A stretch of DNA of 64,000 nt, taken from positions 806,001 through 870,000 of the forward strand of contig JADJRH010000001.1 in NCBI GenBank assembly GCA_016712345.1, written 5' to 3'. The notes beneath the pieces were generated by a model that did no database searches, had not been told where the DNA came from, and worked only from the letters and a program-made list of their open reading frames with translations. The stretch is from Polyangiaceae bacterium. Its GTDB lineage: Bacteria; Myxococcota_A; Polyangia; Polyangiales; Polyangiaceae. How positions within the stretch are numbered: the stretch's first letter is position 1; the number at the start of each line of letters is the position of its first letter. A program made the position numbers and the translations under genes. This document shows positions 25,459 to 34,242 of this stretch, one piece after another.

Positions 25459-26589
25459 ATGTGGTCGAGTCGTACGGTTCTCGGTTGTTCCCTCTTGTTT
25501 GCCGCAATTGCAGCCGGTTGTGACGATCGCGCCATTCGCGATGCCGAAGATCGCGGAAAGAGTGCCCGCGACGCCGCCACAAAGGCTTCTGTAAAAGCCA
25601 CCGCCACGGCAGAAGCGGCCGCGCCTCAAATCGACAAGAGCGATCTCGGCTTTTTTAAAGTTGTGCCCGCCAAGTATGAGTCGCAGTCCAATCCCATTAC
25701 CGACGCCAAAGTGGCACTTGGCAAAGCGCTTTATTACGAAAACCGCCTATCGCTCGGTCAAAACATCTCGTGCAATTCGTGTCACGACCTTGAAAAGTAC
25801 GGCGTTGACAACGAAGCAACATCAGCCGGCCACAAGGGACAACGCGGCGGACGCAACTCACCCACTGTATACAACGCAGCTGGGCACATCGCTCAATTCT
25901 GGGATGGGCGCGCGTCAACCGTTGAAGATCAAGCCAAAGGCCCAATCTTAAACCCCATTGAAATGGCCATGCCCGACGCGGCGGCGGTCATCAAAGTGAT
26001 CAAATCAATCCCCGGTTATGAACCAATGTTCAAAGCCGCTTTCCCCGGCGAGCGCGACCCGATCACGTACGACAATCTCGCGAAAGCCATCGGCGCGTTT
26101 GAACGGCAACTCACCACTCCGTCGCGCTGGGACAAGTTCCTCGGCGGTGACGAAAAAGCCATCACAGACCTCGAAAAAGCGGGGTTTGCCAAATTCGCAA
26201 AACTCGGCTGCCCCACCTGCCACAACGGATCCAACGTCGGCGGCCACCTGTTCCAAAAACTCGGCCTTGTAAATCCCTGGCCCGATCAAGCGGATCTCGG
26301 CCGGTACGACGTCACAAAAAACGACTCGGACAAAATGTTTTTCCGCGTTCCCTCGCTGCGAAACATCGAAAAAACCGGCCCCTACTTTCACAAGGGGCAA
26401 CTCGCAACGCTCGAAGAAACCGTGAAAGCCATGGCGTGGCACCAGCTAGGACAAAAATTGTCCGACCAAGACACCACAGAACTCATTGCGTTCTTGAAAT
26501 CGCTAACTGGTGAAATTCCCAAAGAATACATCGCCAAGCCCGAACTTCCGCCGAGCGGTCCTACAACACCCAAGCCCAAGCTTGATTAG
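25459..26589 (+). CDS. Di-haem cytochrome c peroxidase (MauG/CcpA family) lipoprotein
   Basis: The 376-residue protein has a lipobox (AIAAGC, Cys21), a Lys/Ala-rich linker and two c-type haem sites CNSCH (105-109) and CPTCH (251-255). It also has the family segments ALGKALYYENRLS, GGRNSPTVYNAA and FWDGRASTVEDQA, and the region KTGPYFHKGQLATLEETVKAM near the C-terminus. Bacterial cytochrome c peroxidases reduce H2O2 to water in the periplasm using cytochrome c. MauG relatives oxidise other substrates, so the exact substrate is open. A clear intrinsic terminator follows the stop. The upstream NtrC-type regulator may control it, but I see no sigma-54 promoter in its leader. Confidence 0.93.
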   Translation: MWSSRTVLGCSLLFAAIAAGCDDRAIRDAEDRGKSARDAATKASVKATATAEAAAPQIDKSDLGFFKVVPAKYESQSNPITDAKVALGKALYYENRLSLGQNISCNSCHDLEKYGVDNEATSAGHKGQRGGRNSPTVYNAAGHIAQFWDGRASTVEDQAKGPILNPIEMAMPDAAAVIKVIKSIPGYEPMFKAAFPGERDPITYDNLAKAIGAFERQLTTPSRWDKFLGGDEKAITDLEKAGFAKFAKLGCPTCHNGSNVGGHLFQKLGLVNPWPDQADLGRYDVTKNDSDKMFFRVPSLRNIEKTGPYFHKGQLATLEETVKAMAWHQLGQKLSDQDTTELIAFLKSLTGEIPKEYIAKPELPPSGPTTPKPKLD

Positions 26590-26616
26590 GGGCGGTTTCC
26601 AAACCGCCCCTTGTTG
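26589..26616 (+). terminator. Rho-independent terminator after the peroxidase gene
   Basis: GGGGCGGTTT (26589-26598) and AAACCGCCCC (26601-26610) form a perfect 10-bp stem with a 2-base gap (CC), followed by TTGTTG. The hairpin begins at the last base of the stop codon and separates the peroxidase gene from the T2SS operon. Confidence 0.85.
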
Positions 26617-26630
26617 ACAGTTTGGCAAAG

Positions 26631-26658
26631 GACGCGGCTCCCGCCCTTCGGCCGCGTC
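26631..26658. repeat. Second inverted repeat between peroxidase and gspC
   Basis: GACGCGGC (26631-26638) and GCCGCGTC (26651-26658) form an 8-bp stem around a 12-base loop, 62 bases upstream of the candidate sigma-54 promoter of gspC. It could be a back-up terminator or an upstream activator-binding site; the sequence alone does not decide. Confidence 0.35.
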
Positions 26659-26719
26659 AGCTTGGCAATTTCAGGCGTTTCAAAGCCCATCAATTCGCGC
26701 CAAAAACTGGCCTTTACCT

Positions 26720-26735
26720 TGGCACGACGCTCGCT
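26720..26735 (+). promoter_or_regulatory. Candidate sigma-54 promoter upstream of gspC
   Basis: TGGCACGACGCTCGCT matches the -24/-12 consensus TGGCACG-N4-TTGCW with one mismatch (TCGC for TTGC) and the correct 10-base spacing between the GG and GC doublets. It lies 18 bases before the gspC ATG, which would leave an unusually short leader of about 8 bases. Two sigma-54 activators are encoded 1.4-5.6 kb upstream, so regulation of secretion by sigma-54 is plausible. Confidence 0.45.
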
Positions 26736-26753
26736 TAGAGAACACTTGCGGCA

Positions 26754-27730
26754 ATGGGTATCGACCCCCTCCTCAAGCGTTTCTTCCCGGCGGTGGTGCT
26801 GGTTCTGATCAGCATCGCGGCTTTTTTCCAGGCTTCAGGCATGGGTCAACTCGTCGCGAGCAGCGTCGCTGTTGACCCGTCAAGCCTTCCCAGCGCGGCG
26901 CCCGCCCCCAAGCACTTTTCGGGGCCCGCACCGGCAAACACAGATCATTCCACAAGCGGCGCCGCCATTCTGTCGCGCAACCCGTTTGATTCGGCCACCG
27001 GCCCGCTCGACGGAAAGCCCGTCCCACCGACGAGCCGACCGCGCCTCCGCCGCCCGACAACAGCGGTGATCCCAATGATGATCCCTATTGCGACGCGGTA
27101 AAAATCATTCTGATCACCTGGTCAGAAGACCCTTCTTGGTCGTTTGCCGCCATCGCCGGGGGCGACGGAAAAAGCACGCTTCGCCGCATCGGCGACGACA
27201 TGAACGGCTACAAAGTCCACGACATCGGCTGGGACACCGTGTGGCTCATGTCCGGCTCCAATCAACGCTGCCAGGCCAAAGTGGGTGGCAAACCCCCGCC
27301 CGGAAAGTCGGTGTCCGCGGGCCCTGCTTCAGAGCCGCCGCCGGCGTCCACCGCCAAAGGCAAACGCAAAGTGCCTGCGGAAATCGCCTCAAAAATCCAC
27401 AAAATCAGCGATACCCATTACGAAGTTGAGCGCTCTGTTATTGATCAAATCCTTGAAAAACAGGCTGATCTAATGCGCTCCGTTCGAGTTGTGCCTGCCA
27501 AAGAAGGCGACAAGACAAGCGGCCTCCAACTCTATGGTATTCGCCCCGACAGCCTTCTTGGCATGCTCGGTCTTGAAAACGGCGACCAGCTTTTATCGGT
27601 CAATGGGTTTGATATCCACGATCCCCAAAAAGCGCTTGAAGCGTACACACGCCTTCGCGCCGCCGATCAACTCACTGTTTCAATTGTTCGCCGAGGTAAG
27701 CCCACCAACATTGATGTTGGGATCAAGTAA
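26754..27730 (+). CDS. gspC: T2SS inner-membrane protein GspC, frameshifted
   Basis: The first frame from ATG 26754 encodes a membrane anchor (FFPAVVLVLISIAAFFQASG) and the GspC-type motif ILSRNPFDSATG, then goes out of frame near 27027. The other frame continues without a stop from there to 27730. It encodes a conserved middle part (DPYCDAVKIILITWSEDPSWSF) and a C-terminal PDZ domain (LQLYGIRPDSLLGMLGLENGDQLLSVNG). One added base in GTCCCACCGACGAG at 27021-27034 restores a 325-residue GspC. GspC links the inner-membrane platform to the secretin GspD. All later T2SS genes are intact, so a sequence error is at least as likely as a real mutation. No ribosome site is evident. Confidence 0.82.
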
Positions 27731-27774
27731 ACAATTACCCTGTGGATTTATTAACAAGGTATTGAGTGGCCGGT

Positions 27775-28071
27775 ATGAAGCTCGCAATGAATGAAGGCAG
27801 TTTGCTCCGCAGAACGGTAATCCACGTTCTCGCATTTGTAATCGGCACAACTGCATTTCTCGCCATTTCGAGCCTCGTATTAACCACCGTCCTTAAAAGC
27901 GTTCTATCACCTGAAAGTTCAACCTCGGCCGCCGCCGATGATGCCGAAGGTGATTCTGCCTCTGCTGCGACGAGCAAACCTACAACCGCAAAACCGGCAA
28001 AACCACCGCGAAAAAAGCGCCCAGTATTAACAGCACCGGCCGCGCCGACAGCTTCGCCCGACGACGAGTGA
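27775..28071 (+). CDS. Small single-pass membrane protein in the T2SS operon
   Basis: About 98 residues: a short basic N-terminus, one membrane helix (VIHVLAFVIGTTAFLAISSLVLTTVL) and an Ala/Ser/Pro/Lys-rich tail ending DDE. It lies between gspC and gspD on the same strand, 44 bases after gspC and 27 bases before gspD. I do not recognise a family. By size and position it could be an accessory factor of secretin assembly, but nothing in the sequence proves it. GTG at 27766 is an alternative start. Confidence 0.6.
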   Translation: MKLAMNEGSLLRRTVIHVLAFVIGTTAFLAISSLVLTTVLKSVLSPESSTSAAADDAEGDSASAATSKPTTAKPAKPPRKKRPVLTAPAAPTASPDDE

Positions 28072-28098
28072 CCCCTTTTCGCTCAACCCAACTGCCCA

Positions 28099-30741
28099 AT
28101 GACGCACGAATACAAACTCCCCCGTGACTTGATAACCGCGCCAAACACCACCGCTGCAAAGCGGAGGTTTGGTTATGCAGCCGCTGTCGCCTTGGGCGCC
28201 GCATGTCTCGTCACACAAGCATCGCAAACAGCCAGTGCGCAAACCCCCACGCGCGGCGCCCCCATTTTGCGAACGCCCAATAAACCGGCGGCTCCCGGCG
28301 CCAATCCGGCCACACCCGGCGGCGCTGGAACAGCCGGAAGGCCTCCCGGTGCCGCGCCCACGGCCCCTGCACCGCCCCCTCCATCGCCCGGCGCAAAACC
28401 GCCTTCCGGTGCGGGCGCCGGAGCGGGTGCCGGCGGCGACGATCCAATGGCCAGTGTCAAACAAGCCCCCAAAGAAATTGAGTTTAAACCCAAAGGCCTT
28501 GGAACACCGGTCAACTTTAATCTCGACGACGCCGATCTACCCGATCTTGTAAAGGCCATTAGCAATATCACAGGCCGGCGGTTCATTTACGGCGGCAAGT
28601 TGAGATCCATTAAAGCCACCGTTTATTCACCCGACAAAATCACAGCGGGTGAAGCGTATGCCGCCTTCTTATCCATCTTGCAGCAAAACCAAATGACCGT
28701 TGTGCCCCACGGTCGTTTTCTCAAAATCGTCGATTCACAGGGTATTGTGAGCGAATCATTACCACTGTTCGCCCCGGCCAGTCCCGTCCCGGGTGAAGAG
28801 CGTTATGTCACTCGCATGTATCGCGTCTCTCACGTTGACGCGACCGAAGTGTCCACACTCCTTGGCAAGTTCAAATCAAAAGACGGTGATATCTCGGTAT
28901 ACTCCCCCGGCAATCTTTTAATCATCACCGACACCGGCACTCAAATTCAGCGCCTTCTCCGCATTGTTGAAGAAATCGATGTGGGCGGCGCAGGTGACCA
29001 ACTTTGGGTGGAGCCCATTCATTACGGCGGCGCAAGTGATATCGCCACCAAACTCAATGAGATCCTCGACCTCAAAGGCGGAGCCGGTGGAAAAGGCGGA
29101 AAGGGTGGTCCCGGCGCCAAAATTGTGCCTGATGACCGCACCAATTCATTGATTATTACGGCCACACAGGCCGATTACATGCGCCTTTTAAAACTCATTG
29201 AAAGAATCGATGTCCCGCAAACGGGTGAGGGTGAACTTCACGTTTTGCCGCTTCAACACGCGGGTTGCAAAGATCTTTCAAACACCCTGAGCAATATCCT
29301 CGGCCGCTCAGGCGCAAGTGGAGCCGCCGCGGGTGGAGCCACCGGAGCGCGCGGAAAAGCTACCGCCGGCGGAGCCGCATCCGGTGGTGAAGATATTTTT
29401 GAAGGCCAAATAAAAGTGGTCTGCGACGAGGCATCCAATAAACTCGTCGTTACCGCATCTCCCCGCGATTACGCGCAACTTCGCAATGTGATCGATCAAC
29501 TCGATATGCCGCGCCGCCAAGTGTTTATTGAGGCGGTGATTATGGACGTGGGCGTAGATCGCGACCTGAACCTCGGCATTGGTTATCACGGCGGCGGGCC
29601 TATCGCCAACGCGCTCTCCAAAGACGACACGTTCCTTTACGGCGGCAATAACCCCGGTCAATCGGTCACCGGATTGCCCGCCGATCTTGAAGGCCTCGCC
29701 ATTGGTGTTCGCGGGCCCAGCGTCACAGAACTTGATACATTGTTTCCGGGCCTATCCATCCCCGCATTCGGTGTGGTTCTCCATGCCGTCGGCCGCGACG
29801 GCAATACAAATGTGCTTGCAACGCCGCACATTCTCGCCACCGATAACATCCCGGCAGAAATCTCTATTGGCCAAAACATCCCATTGCAAACCAACGTTCC
29901 TCAACTGGGCCAATTGGGTAATTTGCTCGGTGGTGCCGGAGGCGCCGGAGCCGCCGCGGGTTTGCTCGGTGGTCTGGGCGGATTTGGAGGTGGCCTTGGC
30001 AGTGGTCGCCAAGACGTCGGCACCAAAATCAAAGTCACACCCCATATCAATGATTCCGATCAAGTCCGGTTAGAACTCAATGAAGAAATCAGCGAAGCCG
30101 GCACCGCAATCGGCACCCTCGGCGCGGTTCCAATCAATAAACGAACGGCCGACACAACATTAATTGTGCGCGATCAGCAAACCGTTGTGATCGGCGGCCT
30201 CGTTCGCGATTCAACCATTGAACGGCAAACCAAAATCCCCGTGTTGGGTGATTTGCCGGTGCTCGGTGCCCTCTTCCGGCAGAGCATTAAAACAGTTCAA
30301 AAAACCAATCTTCTATTGGTTCTCACACCGTACATTGTTCGCAATCAAGACGACCTGCGGGCGATTTTTGAGCGCAAAATGCAGGAGCGCCAAGAGTTTA
30401 TTGACCGATATCTCGTCTTCTCAGACTCGCGCGATTGGGAGCCTCCGCGCGATTTTTCTCGGGCAAACGGCTTGGTAGAAGACATTCGCCAATCCATGCT
30501 TGATGAAGACGACAAAGCCCGTTTAATTGAAGAGTCAAAACCCAAAGGGCCGCGCACCCACACACCGGGTGAACCCATTGCATTGCCCCAACTCGGCGGC
30601 AAATCGGGTGGAACGGGCGCCTCGGCCGGCGGAGACGACGGCGGCGGCACGGTTCCGGCTGCATCGGGCACCACACGACCTGCCAATCCTCGGCCCAAAC
30701 TGCCTGCCAACCTTCCGCGGGTCGACAGGGTGGAACAATAA
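28099..30741 (+). CDS. gspD: T2SS outer-membrane secretin GspD
   Basis: The 880-residue protein has a long N-terminus with a signal-like segment (GYAAAVALGAACLVTQASQTASAQ). A Pro/Ala/Gly-rich spacer follows, then an N0 domain (VNFNLDDADLPDLVKAISNITGR) and N1-N3 repeats (VTRMYRVSHVDATEVSTLL; HVLPLQHAGCKDLSNTLSNIL). The secretin channel domain includes GVVLHAVGRDGNTNVLATPHILATDN, the conserved VPILGDLP-like segment KIPVLGDLPVLGALFR and TNLLLVLTPYIVR. Gly-rich inserts occur between N2 and N3 and in the channel. The C-terminal 120 residues are Pro/Gly-rich and low in complexity. It forms the outer-membrane pore of the secretion system. Confidence 0.96.
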   Translation: MTHEYKLPRDLITAPNTTAAKRRFGYAAAVALGAACLVTQASQTASAQTPTRGAPILRTPNKPAAPGANPATPGGAGTAGRPPGAAPTAPAPPPPSPGAKPPSGAGAGAGAGGDDPMASVKQAPKEIEFKPKGLGTPVNFNLDDADLPDLVKAISNITGRRFIYGGKLRSIKATVYSPDKITAGEAYAAFLSILQQNQMTVVPHGRFLKIVDSQGIVSESLPLFAPASPVPGEERYVTRMYRVSHVDATEVSTLLGKFKSKDGDISVYSPGNLLIITDTGTQIQRLLRIVEEIDVGGAGDQLWVEPIHYGGASDIATKLNEILDLKGGAGGKGGKGGPGAKIVPDDRTNSLIITATQADYMRLLKLIERIDVPQTGEGELHVLPLQHAGCKDLSNTLSNILGRSGASGAAAGGATGARGKATAGGAASGGEDIFEGQIKVVCDEASNKLVVTASPRDYAQLRNVIDQLDMPRRQVFIEAVIMDVGVDRDLNLGIGYHGGGPIANALSKDDTFLYGGNNPGQSVTGLPADLEGLAIGVRGPSVTELDTLFPGLSIPAFGVVLHAVGRDGNTNVLATPHILATDNIPAEISIGQNIPLQTNVPQLGQLGNLLGGAGGAGAAAGLLGGLGGFGGGLGSGRQDVGTKIKVTPHINDSDQVRLELNEEISEAGTAIGTLGAVPINKRTADTTLIVRDQQTVVIGGLVRDSTIERQTKIPVLGDLPVLGALFRQSIKTVQKTNLLLVLTPYIVRNQDDLRAIFERKMQERQEFIDRYLVFSDSRDWEPPRDFSRANGLVEDIRQSMLDEDDKARLIEESKPKGPRTHTPGEPIALPQLGGKSGGTGASAGGDDGGGTVPAASGTTRPANPRPKLPANLPRVDRVEQ

Positions 30742-30796
30742 ACTCAAACGCTCGTTCATAGGTTAAACTCGTTCGTAAAACCCCAAGGAAGATCCT

Positions 30797-32578
30797 GTGG
30801 CGACCGGTCAAAGCGAATATCTCGGAGAGCTTCTCGTTCGGCGCGGCGTTGTGCCGAAAGATCGGCTGCCGTCATTGTTTGAAACAGCAAAAGAGCGCAA
30901 TCAAACGCTCACCGACGTCATTGTTTCTTCCGCTGTAGCCGATGAAGCCAAAATTGCCCAAGCGTTGGCAGATGAACATGGCCTCGCCTACATCGCCAAA
31001 ATCGATATCGACTCCATTCCTCCCGCACTCGCGTCGCGCATCCCCATTACCTACGCAAAACAGCACCGCATCCTCCCCATTAAAGAAGACGACGACGCCG
31101 TTTATTGCGTACTTTCCGATCCGCTCGACACCGGCGCAATCGACGATGTGCGGGCCATTTTTGGGAAACCCGTTGAGGTGTTTATTGCTTCGGGTGAAGT
31201 GTGCCTCAATGCCATTAACCGCGTTTGGGAAAAGAAAGAAGATCAGGGCGGCACACTCCAGGGTGACCACGCGGCTGAAGAAGACAATCTCGTCGACATT
31301 ATCGATTCAGACGACGACGCACCGATCATTGCTTGGGTAAACGGCCTTTTTGCCCAAGCCGTGCGCGAAAGGGCAAGCGATATTCATATCGAACCCGAAG
31401 AGCGCGAGGTTGTTGTTCGTTATCGCATCGACGGTGAACTTTATATCGCCAGGCGCGCCTCGAAGCAGTTCATGGCGCCCATTACCGCGCGCGTCAAAAT
31501 CATGGCATCGCTCAACATTGCAGAAAAGCGATTGCCCCAAGACGGCCGCATTACATTAAAAATCGCCGGCAAGAGCGTTGACATCCGCGTTTCAACGGTG
31601 CCCACAAGCCGCGGGTTTGAGCGCATCGTCATGCGTATTTTGCATAAGACGAGCGTGTTATTCGGCCTCGAAGATCTGGGCTTTGCCAAACGCGATTTTG
31701 GATTGATGGACTATCTCATCAATCGGCCCGACGGGATCATTCTGGTTACCGGCCCCACCGGCTCCGGCAAAACGACAACTCTTTATGCGTGCCTCAACCG
31801 CATCAATGAGCCGAGCCGCAACATCCTCACGGCTGAAGACCCTGTGGAGTATGAAATCGGCGGCATTCACCAAGTTCACGTTCACCCTTCCATCGGTCTG
31901 ACATTCGCCAGCGCACTGCGCGCATTCTTGCGCCAAGATCCCGATGTCATCATGGTCGGTGAAATTCGTGATAAAGAAACGGCTGAAATTGCCATTCACG
32001 CGTCGCTTACCGGCCACTTGGTGCTTTCAACAATTCATACGAACGACGCGGCGGCTGCGGTAACCCGCCTTGTTGAAATGGAGATCGAACCGTTTTTGGT
32101 TCGCTCCTCCGTCATTGGCATTCTCGCTCAACGCCTCGTCCGCATGTTATGCGACAAATGCAAAATCCCCTATACACCCACTCAATACGAGTTGACACAA
32201 CTCGGCCTTGATGAAGAGCGTCTTGCTCGCAAAGCGCGCCGCCAAGTCTCACAACGGTACACAGTTCACGGGTATGATTACCGTTTTGTCGGGCAGGACA
32301 TGAGTTCAAATCCCACGTTTTTTAAAGCCGGCGGTTGCGACGTTTGCAATAAAAAGGGGTTTATCGGCCGCCGAGGCATTTATGAATTGCTCGTTATCGA
32401 CGATACCGTCGGCCCGCTAATCCTCAAAAACGCCGACGCGCTCACGGTAAAGCGCGCCGCCATAGCGCAGGGAATGGATACTCTGCGCGACGACGGCGCT
32501 CGCAAAGTATTAAACGGATTAACAACTGTAGAAGAAGTTCTGGCAGCAACGCAGGAAGACGTCGTCTTCGACGAGTGA
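30797..32578 (+). CDS. gspE: T2SS assembly ATPase GspE
   Basis: GTG at 30797 follows an AAGGAAG ribosome site. The 593-residue protein has an N-terminal GspE/PilB N1 domain (LGELLVRRGVVPKDRLPSLFETA) and the ATPase core with Asp box DIHIEPEEREVVVRYRIDG, Walker A GPTGSGKTTT (about 318), Walker B with LRQDPDVIMVGEIRDKETAEIA and His box HLVLSTIHTNDA. A zinc-binding insertion with two Cys pairs follows (CDKCK about 450; CDVCNKKG about 514). GspE hydrolyses ATP in the cytoplasm to drive pseudopilus assembly. Confidence 0.97.
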   Translation: MATGQSEYLGELLVRRGVVPKDRLPSLFETAKERNQTLTDVIVSSAVADEAKIAQALADEHGLAYIAKIDIDSIPPALASRIPITYAKQHRILPIKEDDDAVYCVLSDPLDTGAIDDVRAIFGKPVEVFIASGEVCLNAINRVWEKKEDQGGTLQGDHAAEEDNLVDIIDSDDDAPIIAWVNGLFAQAVRERASDIHIEPEEREVVVRYRIDGELYIARRASKQFMAPITARVKIMASLNIAEKRLPQDGRITLKIAGKSVDIRVSTVPTSRGFERIVMRILHKTSVLFGLEDLGFAKRDFGLMDYLINRPDGIILVTGPTGSGKTTTLYACLNRINEPSRNILTAEDPVEYEIGGIHQVHVHPSIGLTFASALRAFLRQDPDVIMVGEIRDKETAEIAIHASLTGHLVLSTIHTNDAAAAVTRLVEMEIEPFLVRSSVIGILAQRLVRMLCDKCKIPYTPTQYELTQLGLDEERLARKARRQVSQRYTVHGYDYRFVGQDMSSNPTFFKAGGCDVCNKKGFIGRRGIYELLVIDDTVGPLILKNADALTVKRAAIAQGMDTLRDDGARKVLNGLTTVEEVLAATQEDVVFDE

Positions 32579-32581
32579 TTT

Positions 32582-33811
32582 ATGGCCGTCTTTGAATACA
32601 GAGGCATCCTCGTCACCAGTGGCAAACCCACAAAGGGGTTTCGCGACGCTGAAAATGCCAAAGTATTGCGCTCCACCCTGCGCAAAGACGGCATTTTGCT
32701 CACCGTTGCAAACGAAACCAAAGCCAAAGGTGAAAGCGGCACCAAAAAGAAGTCCCTTTTTTCAAGGGGCGGAAGCGCATCGGCGGCCGACGTTGCTATC
32801 ATGACAAGGCAGCTCGCAACGCTTATCGGTGCGGGCATTCCTTTGTTTGAATCGCTCACCGCGTTAATCGATCAGGTTGAGCACGACGCCATTAAACACG
32901 CCCTCACCGAAGTTCGCGAAAAAATCCGCGAGGGCACCAGTTTCGCCAAAGCGCTTGAAGCGCATCCCGGCATTTTCCCCGACCTATACATTAACATGGT
33001 TCGTGCGGGTGAAGCGTCCGGAACAATGGAGCAGGTGCTTGAACGGCTCACTTCGTTTATGGAGGCGCAGGCTAAACTCCGCGGCAAAGTCACCTCCGCG
33101 CTCGCATATCCAATTCTCATGATCATCATCGGCGTCACGCTTATCAGCGTGCTGATGGTGGCCGTTGTACCCAACGTCGTTCAGATCTTCCAATCAATGA
33201 ACGAGGCATTGCCCTGGTACACATCGCTCCTCATTACAACGAGCGATTTTATGGGCGCCTATTGGTGGATCTTGTTTCCGTCTATTGGCATTGGAGCTTA
33301 TTGGTTTCGCCGTTGGACAAAAACTCCCGACGGCAGGCTCAGGTGGCATGCGTTTACCCTCACCATGCCCATCTTTGGCAAGCTCATTCAAATGCTCGCG
33401 GTGGCCCGTTTTTCCCGAACACTCGCCACATTGTTATCGGCCGGCGTGGCCCTATTGCCCGCAATGGATATCGTTCGAAACGTTCTCGGCAATGCCGTGC
33501 TTGAAAAGGTAGTTGTCGACGCGATTGGCTCCATTCGTGAAGGTCAGTCCATTGCCGAACCGCTCAAGAAGAGCGGCAAGTTCCCTCCCCTCGTCACTCA
33601 CATGATCAGCGTGGGTGAAAAAAGCGGCAAGCTTGAAGGCATGCTTGAATCGGTGGCAGATGCCTACGACGCCGCCGTTGACGCGCGCGTTCAAGTGGTA
33701 ACAAGCCTGCTTGAGCCGCTCATTATTGTTGTCATGGGCGCGGGTGTGGCCTTTATTGCAATGGCCATTCTTATGCCGCTCATTAAAATGTCGAGCTTTG
33801 CGGGAGGCTGA
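32582..33811 (+). CDS. gspF: T2SS inner-membrane platform protein GspF
   Basis: The 409-residue protein has the two repeated T2SSF domains (ATLIGAGIPLFESLTALIDQ … LYINMVRAGEASGTMEQVLERL and RTLATLLSAGVALLPAMDIVRNVLGN … LVTHMISVGEKSGKLEGML). It has three membrane segments (MIIIGVTLISVLMVAVVPNVV; WWILFPSIGIGAYWF; LIIVVMGAGVAFIAMAILMPL). It starts 3 bases after gspE. GspF is the central membrane rotor that couples GspE to pseudopilin assembly. Confidence 0.97.
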   Translation: MAVFEYRGILVTSGKPTKGFRDAENAKVLRSTLRKDGILLTVANETKAKGESGTKKKSLFSRGGSASAADVAIMTRQLATLIGAGIPLFESLTALIDQVEHDAIKHALTEVREKIREGTSFAKALEAHPGIFPDLYINMVRAGEASGTMEQVLERLTSFMEAQAKLRGKVTSALAYPILMIIIGVTLISVLMVAVVPNVVQIFQSMNEALPWYTSLLITTSDFMGAYWWILFPSIGIGAYWFRRWTKTPDGRLRWHAFTLTMPIFGKLIQMLAVARFSRTLATLLSAGVALLPAMDIVRNVLGNAVLEKVVVDAIGSIREGQSIAEPLKKSGKFPPLVTHMISVGEKSGKLEGMLESVADAYDAAVDARVQVVTSLLEPLIIVVMGAGVAFIAMAILMPLIKMSSFAGG

Positions 33812-33818
33812 TGCTCTT

Positions 33819-34235
33819 ATGACAACCCGCAAAAGGCCGCGCGAACAAACGATCTTTTTCCCCTGGGAGCGCAATCAAAGCTTCTTTGGGAAAAGGGGCG
33901 TTACGCGCGCAAAACCTTTTGTGGCCGCTCTGAGCATGATTGTTGTTTTGGTGCTCCTCGCCTCGCGCGAACGCACTCGAACGGGAATACGCTCCACCCG
34001 TGCAACGCTTGGTATCGTTGCCACCGCGGTCGACGTGTATCGCGCCGACCACGAACGCAAATGCCCTGAAGAGTTAAAAACCCTCAAAACAGAGGGTTAT
34101 CTCGCAATTGATCCCATTGACGCATGGGGCCGCCCGTTGCGCCTCATTTGTCCCGGACGCAAAAACCCCGACGGTTACGACTTAATGAGTGACGGTCCCG
34201 ACGGCCTAATCGGCGGCTTGGACCGAGTGGAATGA
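33819..34235 (+). CDS. GspG-like membrane protein without a prepilin cleavage site
   Basis: From ATG 33819 the 138-residue product has a basic N-terminus, one membrane helix (PFVAALSMIVVLVLLAS) and a globular part. The globular part resembles the C-terminal domain of the major pseudopilin: AVDVYRADHERKCPEELKTLK … IDAWGRPLRLICPG … GYDLMSDGPDGLIGG. The usual G-(F/V)TL(I/V)E cleavage motif is absent, so prepilin peptidase should not process it. It sits between gspF and gspG, 7 bases upstream of gspG. It may be a diverged, non-polymerising paralogue of GspG; its role is inferred only from position and fold similarity. Confidence 0.75.
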   Translation: MTTRKRPREQTIFFPWERNQSFFGKRGVTRAKPFVAALSMIVVLVLLASRERTRTGIRSTRATLGIVATAVDVYRADHERKCPEELKTLKTEGYLAIDPIDAWGRPLRLICPGRKNPDGYDLMSDGPDGLIGGLDRVE

Positions 34236-34242
34236 GACAGCC

